From: an uncultured Dysosmobacter sp.
GTDB lineage: Bacteria > Bacillota > Clostridia > Oscillospirales > Oscillospiraceae
Reading direction: 5' to 3'
NCBI GenBank assembly: GCA_934565855.1
Contig: CAKTIO010000004.1
Location: forward strand, 124,001-188,000
Length of the DNA stretch: 64,000 nucleotides
Part shown: piece after piece, positions 26,466-34,117 of the stretch
Layout: each line of letters opens with the position of its first letter
Position numbering within the stretch: the first letter of the stretch is position 1
Program-made: the position numbers and the translations under genes
Notes under the pieces: model-generated
Database searches by the model: none
Told to the model about the DNA's origin: nothing
Seen by the model: the letters and a program-made list of their open reading frames with translations, nothing else

Positions 26466-27278
26466 TCAGCTCCGGCGCAGGGCAGACAGCAGGCAGGAGA
26501 AGAGGAACAGCGCCAGGTCGCACAGCACCACGGACGCGCCCACCGGGGTGGACAGCAGGAACGAGGCGGTCAGCCCCACGCAGAAGCAGACGGCGGAGCT
26601 GATGCCCGCGAAAATGACCACGCCTCGGAAGCTACGGAACAGCCGCATGGCAGTCAGGGCGGGAAAAATCACCAGAGAGGAGATCAGCATGGCGCCCATC
26701 ATCCGCATTCCCAGCACAATGGTCAGGGCGGTGAGGATGGCAAGCAGGCTGTTGTACCAGTCCACCCGCAGTCCGGTGGCGCGGGAGAAGCTTTCATCAA
26801 AGGTCACGGCAAACAGCTTGTGGTAAAACAGCACGAACAGCACCAGCACGGCAATGCTGAGCAGTACGGACAGCGCCACGTCCGACTGGGTCATAGCAAG
26901 CACGCTGCCAAACATGTAATTGTCCACATCCGTGGTCATGCCGGTGGTCCGGGAGATGACCATGATGCCGATGGCAAGGGCGGAGGCGCTCATCACCGCC
27001 ACGGCGGCATCGTTGTTCCAGCGGGGATGGTTTGCCATCCGCAGCAGGAAGAATGCCGCCAGAATCACGATGGGAATGGAAAAATATAGGGGGGTTATCC
27101 CCAGTGCCACGGCGATGGCAAGGGCACCGAAGGACACATGGGAAAGTCCATCGCCGATCATGGAGTAGCGTTTCAGCACCAGTGACACGCCCAGCAGGGC
27201 GCAGCACAGGCTTACCAGTACGCCGGCGATCAGCGCCCTCTGCATAAACGGCCAGGAAAGCATTTGAATCAGGATCAT
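26466..27278 (-). CDS. znuB: Metal ABC transporter permease (ZnuB/MntB type)
   Basis: The 270-residue ABC-3 family permease has about eight hydrophobic segments, beginning LSWPFMQRALIAGVLVSLCCALLGVSLVLKRYSMIGDGLSH. The YSMIGDGLSHVSFGALA segment is a hallmark of zinc/manganese permeases. It overlaps the ATPase gene by 4 bases, and a Fur-family regulator starts the operon, so zinc import is the likeliest role. The periplasmic-type binding protein (ZnuA) is not in this window and must be encoded elsewhere. Confidence 0.9.
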   Translation of the reverse strand: MILIQMLSWPFMQRALIAGVLVSLCCALLGVSLVLKRYSMIGDGLSHVSFGALAIAVALGITPLYFSIPIVILAAFFLLRMANHPRWNNDAAVAVMSASALAIGIMVISRTTGMTTDVDNYMFGSVLAMTQSDVALSVLLSIAVLVLFVLFYHKLFAVTFDESFSRATGLRVDWYNSLLAILTALTIVLGMRMMGAMLISSLVIFPALTAMRLFRSFRGVVIFAGISSAVCFCVGLTASFLLSTPVGASVVLCDLALFLFSCLLSALRRS

Positions 27279-27994
27279 TGCGTACCTCCCTCCTCCTGGA
27301 AACGGCGACCCTCCGGAGAACGCAGGTATTCCTCCCGGGTGCCGTAAAACCAGCTGTGCCTGCCGATGTGCAGGACCGTCCGGGCGCTGTGCAGCGCAGC
27401 CTTCAGGTCATGGGTGACCATGACCACCGCCATACCCTCTTTTTCATTGAGGTAGGATAGATTTTTGTAAAGGTCCTGGGCAGCGGCGGGGTCCAGACCG
27501 GTGATGGGCTCATCCAGCACCAGCAGCCGCCGGGCGGCGCACAGGGCGCGCGCCAGCAGCACCCGCTGCTGCTGCCCGCCGGACAGCTCCCGGTAGCACC
27601 GGTTTTTCAGCTCTAAAATGCCCAGCTTGCCCATGTTCATCAGCGCGCCGGACTTCTGTGCCGCGGAGTAAAAGAAGTGGTAGCCCTTCTGGTTCAGATA
27701 GCCGGAGAGGACCACCTCAAAAACGGTGGCGGGAAAGTCCTTCTGCGCCTGTGTCTGCTGGGGAAGGTAGCCCACCGCGCCGCGCTTCAGCTCAGGAGCG
27801 CGTTCAATCTCTCCGGACAGCGGCGGCAGCAGCCCCAGCAGCGCCTTCATCAATGTGGACTTTCCGGACCCGTTATCGCCTACCACGCAGAGATAATCTC
27901 CGGCACGGATGGACAGGTCCAGTCCGGACAGCAGGGCGCGCCCCTCATAGCCCAGAGAGACGTTCCGGCAGGAGATCAGATCGTTGGCTTCCAT
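27275..27994 (-). CDS. znuC: Metal ABC transporter ATPase (ZnuC type)
   Basis: From ATG 27994 (AGGAGG six bases upstream) the ATPase has 239 residues. It shows Walker A GDNGSGKSTLMKALLG, Q-loop YLPQQTQAQKDFPATVFEVVLSGY, signature LSGGQQQRVLLARAL, Walker B LLVLDEPITGLD, and MVTHDLKAA. The FPATVFEVV stretch is typical of zinc/manganese importer ATPases. The longer open frame upstream runs into the regulator gene and is rejected. It overlaps the regulator by 19 bases and the permease by 4. Confidence 0.92.
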   Translation of the reverse strand: MEANDLISCRNVSLGYEGRALLSGLDLSIRAGDYLCVVGDNGSGKSTLMKALLGLLPPLSGEIERAPELKRGAVGYLPQQTQAQKDFPATVFEVVLSGYLNQKGYHFFYSAAQKSGALMNMGKLGILELKNRCYRELSGGQQQRVLLARALCAARRLLVLDEPITGLDPAAAQDLYKNLSYLNEKEGMAVVMVTHDLKAALHSARTVLHIGRHSWFYGTREEYLRSPEGRRFQEEGGTQ

Positions 27995-28404
27995 GCGGGG
28001 TCCTCCTTTCTGTGGGCGGCGCATACGTCGCAGAGACCGGAAAAAATAGTCTCTCCGGGGTGAATGATGAAATGGTGGTGGGTCTCCAGGTGCTGGTACA
28101 GGGGCTTTAAATGAGAGCAGTCCAGATGCAGCACCCGTCCGCAGCACTCACACTTTAAAAGAAAGCAGTCCCGCCGGTCGTGGCAGGGGTCACAGTATTG
28201 GTAAAACGCACCCTCGTCTGTGGGGATTTTGTGGACCTGACCGTTCTGCACCAGCTTTTCCAGCTGTCGGTATATGGTGGCAAGCCCCACAGGATTGCCG
28301 GACTGCCGCAGTGCCTCGTTCAGCTCTCCCGCAGTAAGCAGCTCCTGCTTCCGTGCTGCCAGACAGGCGAGAATCGCCTGCTGCTGTTTGGTATTGTATG
28401 GCAT
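27976..28404 (-). CDS. zur: Fur-family metal regulator, probably Zur
   Basis: The 142-residue protein is a Fur-family repressor with a winged helix (LTAGELNEALRQSGNPVGLATIYRQLEKLVQNG), the histidine-rich metal-sensing segment (YCDPCHDRRDCFLLKCECCGRVLHLDCSHL), and a structural zinc site made by the CxxC pairs CECC and CDVC. The co-transcribed ABC genes suggest zinc sensing, though Fur or Mur activity cannot be excluded. Start ATG 28404 has AGGAGG five bases upstream. A near-perfect 7-1-7 Fur-type box lies just after its promoter, implying autoregulation of the whole operon. Confidence 0.9.
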   Translation of the reverse strand: MPYNTKQQQAILACLAARKQELLTAGELNEALRQSGNPVGLATIYRQLEKLVQNGQVHKIPTDEGAFYQYCDPCHDRRDCFLLKCECCGRVLHLDCSHLKPLYQHLETHHHFIIHPGETIFSGLCDVCAAHRKEDPAWKPTI

Positions 28405-28433
28405 AAACGCCTCCTGAGATACAGATATGAGAA

Positions 28434-28448
28434 TGAAAATCATTTTCA
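28434..28448. promoter_or_regulatory. 7-1-7 Fur-family (Zur) operator
   Basis: TGAAAAT-C-ATTTTCA is a perfect 7-1-7 palindrome close to the Fur/Zur/PerR consensus. It is placed directly downstream of the -10 of the zur-znuCB promoter, where bound repressor would block initiation. Confidence 0.85.
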
Positions 28449-28449
28449 T

Positions 28450-28477
28450 ATTATAGCGAAGCGAAGAAAAATGTCAA
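28450..28477 (-). promoter_or_regulatory. Consensus promoter of the zur-znuC-znuB operon
   Basis: On the minus strand: -35 TTGACA (28472-28477), 16-base spacer, -10 TATAAT (28450-28455). Both hexamers are perfect. Confidence 0.9.
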
Positions 28478-28505
28478 GAAGATTTCCCGCCGGGGGTTCC
28501 CACAG

Positions 28506-28534
28506 TTGCAAACCCGGGGAAAACAGTGTATTCT
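28506..28534 (+). promoter_or_regulatory. Sigma-A-type promoter for the nucleotidyltransferase gene
   Basis: -35 TTGCAA (28506-28511), 17-base spacer, -10 TATTCT (28529-28534), about 80 bases before the start codon. Confidence 0.6.
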
Positions 28535-28616
28535 AAACGTGACCGTACAGGGCGTACCGCGCCGTGCGGATAAGACTGGACAATAATCAGAACGAAAGAT
28601 TCGAGAGGTTTCTTAT

Positions 28617-29531
28617 ATGAAAGTATCGCTGGTCATTATGGCCGCCGGAATGGGTTCCCGTTATGGCGGCAGCAAGCAGGTGGACGGACTGGGTCCCCAC
28701 GGAGAGATCCTGATGGAGTATTCCATTCACGACGCGCTGCGGGCAGGGTTCAATAAAGTAGTATTCATCATCAAGCCGGAAATGAAGCAGATGATGCAGG
28801 AGCTGGTTGGAAATTATCTGGAGAAGAGGATTGCGAAGGATGGCTCCCCGGTAGAGGTGGCATATGCCTTCCAGGACTTCTCCTCGGTTCCGTCGTTTTA
28901 TCATATTCCTGAGGAGCGGACAAAGCCCTTCGGCACAGTACACGCGCTGCTGTGCGCCGCCGATGTGGTGGACGGTCCCTTCTGCGTCATCAACGCCGAT
29001 GACTATTACGGCATCGACGCCTATCAGACCATCTATCAGGAGCTGACCCGCCTGCCCCAGAGCGGAAAGGCAACGATGGTGGGCTATCTGCTGAAAAATA
29101 CCGCCAGCCTGTTCGGCACGGTTTCCCGCGGTGTCTGCCAGGTGGAGGACGGACATCTTCAGTCCATCCGAGAGGCGCTGAAGATCCAGCTCTACCCGGA
29201 CGGCACTCTGCGGGACCTGGCAGAGGACAAGGCACTGGACCCGGATACGGTGGTATCCATGAATTTCTGGGGCTTTGCCCCCAGCATTTTCCCCAAACTG
29301 CGGGATTACTTTGAAAGCTTCCTGCGGACAGAGGCGGGAGATAATATCAAGGCGGAGTGCCTGCTGCCGGTGCTGGTGGGAGAGCTGCTGCACTCCGGCG
29401 AACTGGAGGTATCCGTGCTGCACTCGTCGGACCGCTGGTTCGGCATGACCTATCATGAGGACCGTGCCCGGGTGGCGGAGGAGCTGAAAAAGCTGCACGA
29501 TGCCGGAGCATATCCGGAGACGCTGCGGTAA
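28617..29531 (+). CDS. Sugar-phosphate/choline-phosphate-type nucleotidyltransferase
   Basis: This 304-residue protein has the GT-A-like nucleotidyltransferase fold. The N-terminal nucleotide-binding loop is LVIMAAGMGSRYGGSKQVDGLGPHG, and the metal-binding Asp pair is in FCVINADDYYGIDAY. It also has FGTVHALLCA. Related proteins activate sugars or phosphocholine with NTP, but the particular substrate cannot be read. The lack of the extra C-terminal domain argues against GlmU. Often found near aminoglycoside/choline-kinase-like genes; none is adjacent here. Confidence 0.82.
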   Translation: MKVSLVIMAAGMGSRYGGSKQVDGLGPHGEILMEYSIHDALRAGFNKVVFIIKPEMKQMMQELVGNYLEKRIAKDGSPVEVAYAFQDFSSVPSFYHIPEERTKPFGTVHALLCAADVVDGPFCVINADDYYGIDAYQTIYQELTRLPQSGKATMVGYLLKNTASLFGTVSRGVCQVEDGHLQSIREALKIQLYPDGTLRDLAEDKALDPDTVVSMNFWGFAPSIFPKLRDYFESFLRTEAGDNIKAECLLPVLVGELLHSGELEVSVLHSSDRWFGMTYHEDRARVAEELKKLHDAGAYPETLR

Positions 29532-29552
29532 AATACAAAAGGCGAAGCACTG

Positions 29553-29664
29553 GACCCGGCTGGGAAAACCAGCCGGGTCTGCCTGTATATCCGCCAAGGA
29601 AGCGGCATACAGTGGTTCCGGCAGGTGAATTGCCGGAACCGGTAAAAATTTGATACCAAATTTT
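29553..29664 (+). repeat. Cluster of three hairpins after the nucleotidyltransferase gene
   Basis: Three perfect inverted repeats lie in a row. GACCCGGCTGG pairs with CCAGCCGGGTC (29553-29579). GGTTCCGGCA pairs with TGCCGGAACC (29614-29640). AAAATTTG pairs with CAAATTTT (29645-29664). The first two lack T-tracts. Together they probably form the transcript end of the preceding gene; the AT hairpin may affect the downstream promoter. Confidence 0.5.
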
Positions 29665-29735
29665 CATCAAATTGTTTCGACTTTTTTCGCGCCTATCCCG
29701 TCTAATAAAGAGAGGAAACAGAAAGGAGCGGCGGT

Positions 29736-30566
29736 ATGGCTGGCGGGGGAACAGGAAGAGGATATCATCAACATCGAAATCTCAGCATCTGGGTGCTGTT
29801 GGTGCTGCTGGTGTGGCTGATGGCTCCAGCGGCGGGAGGAATTACCCGGGAGGAAACGCTGTCTCCGCAGATGCAGACGGATACCTCTGAGGAACCGGCG
29901 CTGCCGGAATACGAACCGGAGAAGGACCCGGCGGAGGAGACCGTCTCCCAGCCGGAGGAGCTTCCAGCGGCAGAGCCCATCGCGGCAGAGCCGGTGGGGG
30001 ACGATTATTTTGCCGACGCTGTTTTTATTGGAGATTCCCGGACGGAGGGCTTTCATCTTTACTCCGGCTTGCAGCAGGGGGAGTATCTTTATGCCGTGGG
30101 CGCCACAGTGGAGTCGGTATTCAGCAAGCCCACCCAGGAGTGTCCCGGTGGAAAGCAGACCATTATGGAGGCGCTGGGCGAAATGGACTACGCCAAGGCA
30201 TACATCATGCTGGGCGTCAATGAACTGGGCTGGTCCGGCACGGAGATCTTCCGGAACCAGTATGCCAAGCTGATCCAGCAGGTGCGGGAGGACAGCCCGG
30301 ATGCGCAGATCGTGCTGGAAAGCATTCTTCCGGTCAGTGCTAAGCAGGAGGAGAAGCACAGCTATGTGAACAACCAGCGGATCGCGGAGTACAATCAGGT
30401 AATCCAGTCGCTTTCGGAGGAGGAGCAGTGTACCTATCTGGACCTGACGACGCTGGTATCCGACCAGCAGGGCTGCCTGCGGGAGGATCTGACGGAGGAC
30501 GGCGTTCACCTGAATGTGGCGGGCTGCAGACTGTGGCTGGAATTTTTAAAGGAGCATCCGGTGTGA
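29736..30566 (+). CDS. Membrane-anchored SGNH/GDSL-type hydrolase
   Basis: The 276-residue protein has a basic N-terminus with a signal-anchor (LSIWVLLVLLVWLMAP), an acidic Glu/Pro-rich spacer (residues 40-85), then an SGNH hydrolase domain. The catalytic Ser is in FIGDSRTEG; the oxyanion Gly/Asn are in IMLGVNELG; the catalytic Asp-x2-His pair is in TEDGVHLN. Such enzymes remove O-acetyl groups from wall or capsule sugars outside the cell. AAAGGAG precedes ATG 29736. No neighbour defines its substrate. Confidence 0.83.
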   Translation: MAGGGTGRGYHQHRNLSIWVLLVLLVWLMAPAAGGITREETLSPQMQTDTSEEPALPEYEPEKDPAEETVSQPEELPAAEPIAAEPVGDDYFADAVFIGDSRTEGFHLYSGLQQGEYLYAVGATVESVFSKPTQECPGGKQTIMEALGEMDYAKAYIMLGVNELGWSGTEIFRNQYAKLIQQVREDSPDAQIVLESILPVSAKQEEKHSYVNNQRIAEYNQVIQSLSEEEQCTYLDLTTLVSDQQGCLREDLTEDGVHLNVAGCRLWLEFLKEHPV

Positions 30567-30673
30567 GGAAATGCGGCGGAACCGCTGCCTTTTCCAGAAA
30601 ACCCCGTGAAATTCCGGTTTTTTAGAGGAGCTTGGGTAATTCTGAATTTTTTTGAAATTCTTTGCGCACCGTC

Positions 30674-30702
30674 TTGCGGGATACATACAGAGCCGTTATA
30701 AT
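30674..30702 (+). promoter_or_regulatory. Sigma-A-type promoter for lplA
   Basis: -35 TTGCGG (30674-30679), 17-base spacer, perfect -10 TATAAT (30697-30702), 38 bases before the lplA start. Confidence 0.75.
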
Positions 30703-30740
30703 GACTGATATTGTCGAAAAGGCAGAAAGGCGGTATCATC

Positions 30741-31745
30741 ATGGAAAATCGAGTGAACTATCTGGAGACCGGCTCTCAGGACCCGGCATACAACCTTGCT
30801 TTTGAAGAATATGTGCTGCGGAACCGGCGGGATGGGGATTACCTCCTGCTGTGGCAGAACGATAATACCATTGTGATCGGACAGAACCAGAATGCCGAGG
30901 CGGAGATCAACCGGGCGTTTGTGGAATCTCACGGCATCCATGTGGTGCGGCGTACCACCGGTGGCGGTGCGGTGTATCATGATCTGGGCAATCTGAATTA
31001 TTCTTTCATTACGGACGTGGAGGATGCGGAGCATATGACCTTCGCCCGCTTCACCGCCCCTATTGTAGCTGCGCTGAATGGACTGGGAATGCACGCGGAG
31101 GCGTCCGGACGCAACGATATTCTGGCGGAGGGACGAAAGGTCTCCGGAACCGCGCAGCGGCTGCTGAAAAACCGGGTGCTGCATCACGGTACCCTGCTGT
31201 TTGACTCCAACCCGGAGATGGTCGCCGGAGCGCTGAACGTGGACCCCAGCAAGTTTGAGTCCAAAAGCTCCAAATCCGTGCGGTCCCGCATCGGAAACAT
31301 CCGCTCCTTCCTGCCGGAGGGCAAGGACATGGACCTGCAGCAGTTCTGGGCGTATCTGAAGGAAACGCTGGCAGGCTCCGGTCTGGTGCAGGGACACCTG
31401 ACGCCGGAGGAGCTGGCGGCGGTAGAGGAGCTGAAGCGCACCAAATATGACACCTGGGAGTGGACCTTCGGCAGATCTCCCAAGTATAACATGACCAACA
31501 AGCGCAAATGGGACGGCGGCATTCTGGAGCCGCAGCTGGAGGTAGACCACGGCTATATCCGCAATGTAGTGTTCTACGGCGACTTTCTGGCACGCTGCCC
31601 GATGGACGAGGTAACGGAGGCACTGAAGGGCTGTGCGTTCCGCCGGGAAGACGTGGCGGCGGTGCTGGAGAAGTTTGATCTGCCCAAGTTCTTCGGCGGC
31701 ATTACGGAGCAGGAGATTTTGGATACGATCTTCTACGTTGATTAA
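30741..31745 (+). CDS. lplA: Lipoate-protein ligase A
   Basis: The 334-residue enzyme attaches free lipoate (via lipoyl-AMP) to E2 and GcvH lipoyl domains. Visible features: N-terminal DPAYNLAFEEYVL, the substrate loop VVRRTTGGGAVYHDLGN, SGRNDILAEGRKVSGTAQR with the catalytic lysine, and LHHGTLLFD. The C-terminal accessory domain is present, so it should be competent alone. ATG 30741 fits the family N-terminus; an earlier in-frame ATG falls just after the promoter. No lipoate-dependent complex gene is nearby. Confidence 0.94.
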   Translation: MENRVNYLETGSQDPAYNLAFEEYVLRNRRDGDYLLLWQNDNTIVIGQNQNAEAEINRAFVESHGIHVVRRTTGGGAVYHDLGNLNYSFITDVEDAEHMTFARFTAPIVAALNGLGMHAEASGRNDILAEGRKVSGTAQRLLKNRVLHHGTLLFDSNPEMVAGALNVDPSKFESKSSKSVRSRIGNIRSFLPEGKDMDLQQFWAYLKETLAGSGLVQGHLTPEELAAVEELKRTKYDTWEWTFGRSPKYNMTNKRKWDGGILEPQLEVDHGYIRNVVFYGDFLARCPMDEVTEALKGCAFRREDVAAVLEKFDLPKFFGGITEQEILDTIFYVD

Positions 31746-31790
31746 GTGCGTGGCGTTCCGGCATATCCATCTCACGGAAAAGGAGCAGGC

Positions 31791-32819
31791 ATGAAAAGAC
31801 CCCTTGCAATGATCCTGGCGGCGTTGACAATGCTTTTGACTGCGGGCTGCGCCGGATTTTCCGGTGGAGATTCCAAGGAGGAGCCGTTGGAAATCGAATC
31901 CCAGACCTGGACACTGGTGGCGGGCGGAAGCAAAAGCGCCACTTGGAAGGACGCTGCGGACTACTTCGCGGACCAGATCTCTCAGGCGACCAATGGAACG
32001 GTAACGGTCACAGTACAGGCAGAGGAGGATCTTCCGGAGGGAACCACGGGACTGCAGGCGGTGCGGAACGGCACGGCGTCTTTGTATCTCTCGTCCAACA
32101 CGGATTACGCGCAGCTGGACCAGCGGCTGAACGTGGTAAACCTGCCGTTTCTCTTCCCATCAGAGGAGGCGGCGGAGACGCTGCTGGACGGTGCGGGCGG
32201 ACAGGCGCTGGACGGTGTGCTGGCGGAATATGGGCTGCACTGCATCGGGATTGGAGAAGAGGGCTTCCGTTACCCTACCAACCGGGTGCGGGCGATCACC
32301 TGTGTGGAGGACATGAAGGGACTTCGCATCCGGGTCGCCGGATCGGAGGAGATCAGCCGGGCATACCGGCTGTGGGGCGCCGATGTGGTGGAGGCGGCAT
32401 GGCCGCTGGTATATACGGCGCTGCAAACCGGGACCTATGACGGGCAGGAGATGCCGCTGGTGACCGCCAACGCGGCATCCATTCAGGATGTGCAGAGCTA
32501 TCTGACCCGGTGGACGGGCATTTACGGCTGCCTGTATTTCTGTATGAACCAGGAGCTGTATGCTTCTCTGTCCCCAACGCTTCAGGACATTGTTTCCGAC
32601 TGCGGGCAGAAAACGGCGCAGGAGCAGAGGCAGAAAAACCGGCAGGAGGAGAGCGACATCCTGCAATCCTGGAAAAAAGTCCAGATCACGGAGTTGACGG
32701 AGGATGCCGCCCAGGCATTCCGGGACGCGGTGCAGCCGTGTTATGACCAGTTTGCCCGTTCAGTGGACGCGGAGCTTTTAAAGGTGTTCACGGACGGAGC
32801 GGTATCCAGTGAAAAATAA
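31791..32819 (+). CDS. TRAP transporter solute-binding lipoprotein (DctP family)
   Basis: From ATG 31791 (AAGGAG upstream) the protein has 342 residues with a lipoprotein signal ending LLTAGC. The mature domain has DctP features: AADYFADQISQATNGTVTVTVQ, QLDQRLNVVNLPFLF, DMKGLRIRVAGSEEISRAYRLWGA, and an aromatic-rich segment near the end of the ligand cleft. DctP proteins bind carboxylates and deliver them to DctQM permeases. No DctQ or DctM gene lies alongside; the neighbours are lplA and gluQ, so it is an orphan. The downstream gluQ start is 61 bases away. Confidence 0.86.
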   Translation: MKRPLAMILAALTMLLTAGCAGFSGGDSKEEPLEIESQTWTLVAGGSKSATWKDAADYFADQISQATNGTVTVTVQAEEDLPEGTTGLQAVRNGTASLYLSSNTDYAQLDQRLNVVNLPFLFPSEEAAETLLDGAGGQALDGVLAEYGLHCIGIGEEGFRYPTNRVRAITCVEDMKGLRIRVAGSEEISRAYRLWGADVVEAAWPLVYTALQTGTYDGQEMPLVTANAASIQDVQSYLTRWTGIYGCLYFCMNQELYASLSPTLQDIVSDCGQKTAQEQRQKNRQEESDILQSWKKVQITELTEDAAQAFRDAVQPCYDQFARSVDAELLKVFTDGAVSSEK

Positions 32820-32880
32820 AAGGAAAAACCGGGCAAGGTCTGTCCGGTTTTTTCTGCAAAGAGGGGAAGGAGCAGAGAAC

Positions 32881-33834
32881 ATGGAGGAAAAAACAGTGGG
32901 GCGTTTTGCTCCATCGCCCAGCGGGCGGATGCACCTGGGTAATCTGCTGTGCGCCCTGCTGGCATGGCTCAGTGTGCGCAGCCGCGGCGGGACCTTTCTC
33001 TTGCGGATTGAGGATCTGGACACGGGTCGCTGTCGCCGGGAATATGCCCGGCAGCTGGAACAGGACCTGCTGTGGCTGGGTCTGGACTGGGACGAGGGCG
33101 GCAGCCGGGGCGGACCGGCAGGCAGCTATTTTCAGAGTCAGCGCGGACCGATGTATGCTGCGGCGCTGGAGCGGCTTCAGCGTCAGGGGCTGGTTTATCC
33201 GTGCTTTTGCACCCGTGCGCAGCTGCATGCAGCCAGCGCTCCCCACCGGGAGGACGGGCTGACGGTGTATCCCGGGACCTGTGCCCGCCTGACCGCGGAC
33301 GAGGTTGAGGAGAAGCGGCGGCAGAGCAGCCGCCCGCCTGCCCTGCGGCTGCGGACCCCGAAGGAGACCATTGCCGTGGAGGACGGACATCTGGGCGTGT
33401 GCAGGGAATATCTGCCTACGGAGTGCGGAGATTTTCTTCTCCGGCGTTCGGATGGACTGTATGCCTATCAGCTTGCCGTGGTGGTGGATGACGCCGCAAT
33501 GGGCGTGACCGAGGTGGTGCGGGGAGCGGACCTGCTGTCCTCCACCCCCCGCCAGCTGCTGCTGTACCGGCTGCTGGGACTGCGTGCTCCGCGGTTTATC
33601 CACTTCCCACTGCTGCTGGACCAGCAGGGACGGCGGCTTTCCAAACGGGACGGGTCCATTGGACTGGATGCCCTGCAAGCCCGCCTTGTGCCGGAGGAGG
33701 TAGTGGGAAGGCTGGCGTATTTGGCGGGACTGAATCCCTCCGGACAGCCGCGGACGCCGGAGCAGCTGGTGCCGGTCTTTGACTGGTCCAAGGTCCCCAC
33801 GGAGGATATCCGCCTGCCGGAGGGACTATTTTAA
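32881..33834 (+). CDS. gluQ: Glutamyl-Q tRNA(Asp) synthetase
   Basis: The 317-residue protein is a truncated glutamyl-tRNA synthetase paralogue that charges glutamate onto queuosine in tRNA(Asp). It has the HIGH-type motif in RFAPSPSGRMHLGNLL, the zinc-binding region CFCTRAQLH with a later Cys in GTCARL, and LSKRDGS in place of KMSKS. It lacks the C-terminal anticodon-binding domains, which separates it from GltX. ATG 32881 has AAGGAG in front; the longer frame starts inside the DctP gene. Confidence 0.92.
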   Translation: MEEKTVGRFAPSPSGRMHLGNLLCALLAWLSVRSRGGTFLLRIEDLDTGRCRREYARQLEQDLLWLGLDWDEGGSRGGPAGSYFQSQRGPMYAAALERLQRQGLVYPCFCTRAQLHAASAPHREDGLTVYPGTCARLTADEVEEKRRQSSRPPALRLRTPKETIAVEDGHLGVCREYLPTECGDFLLRRSDGLYAYQLAVVVDDAAMGVTEVVRGADLLSSTPRQLLLYRLLGLRAPRFIHFPLLLDQQGRRLSKRDGSIGLDALQARLVPEEVVGRLAYLAGLNPSGQPRTPEQLVPVFDWSKVPTEDIRLPEGLF

Positions 33835-33918
33835 GAGCAGCGGACACAGAAACCGCTCCATTGGATGATTTCCACGGGAAGTGTGTATAATTTTAGCGGT
33901 TTTTTAGCAAAATGGGAC

Positions 33919-33947
33919 TTGCACACCCGGTATGGATTTGCTAAAAT
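33919..33947 (+). promoter_or_regulatory. Promoter of the Mn riboswitch-exchanger unit
   Basis: -35 TTGCAC (33919-33924), 17-base spacer, -10 TAAAAT (33942-33947), which places the start of transcription just before the riboswitch. Confidence 0.7.
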
Positions 33948-33957
33948 CAAACATAAA

Positions 33958-34091
33958 CAAAAGGGAGTAATTGGCGTCTTCGGACGTGTGCAGTTCCGTC
34001 AGTACGGTCTCCACAGAGAGATCCGGGCTGCAACCAAGCAGTGAGACTTTTGTTGTACGGGATCCGTGCAACAAAAAGGCTCACTTTTTTT
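33958..34091 (+). promoter_or_regulatory. yybP-ykoY (manganese) riboswitch with terminator platform
   Basis: The aptamer (33958-34052) shows the family marks in order: the P1 5' strand CAAAAG followed by GGAGTA, CCGTCAGTACGG, TCCGGGCTG, and the closing GTGAGAC with CTTTTG pairing back to P1. The expression platform is a terminator: GTGAG-x-CTTTTGTTG (34041-34055) pairs with CAACAAAAAG-x-CTCAC (34069-34084), followed by T7. The 3' strand of P1 is part of the terminator stem, so metal binding should favour read-through. The next gene is a cation exchanger, as expected for this class. Confidence 0.85.
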
Positions 34092-34117
34092 GTTGCGTGG
34101 GGAAAAGGAGAGACGTA

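Larger units (their letters stand above)
33835..34117 (+). other. Non-coding region between gluQ and the cation exchanger
   Basis: This holds a weak ACCGCT/AGCGGTTTTTT stem that may end gluQ transcription (about 33855-33906), then the promoter, riboswitch and terminator listed separately, and an AAAAGGAG ribosome binding site before 34118. Confidence 0.7.

Noticed and set aside
33971..34117. In-frame extension of the cation exchanger
   Set aside because: It reads through the riboswitch and its terminator; the strong AAAAGGAG site is at 34105-34112 before ATG 34118.
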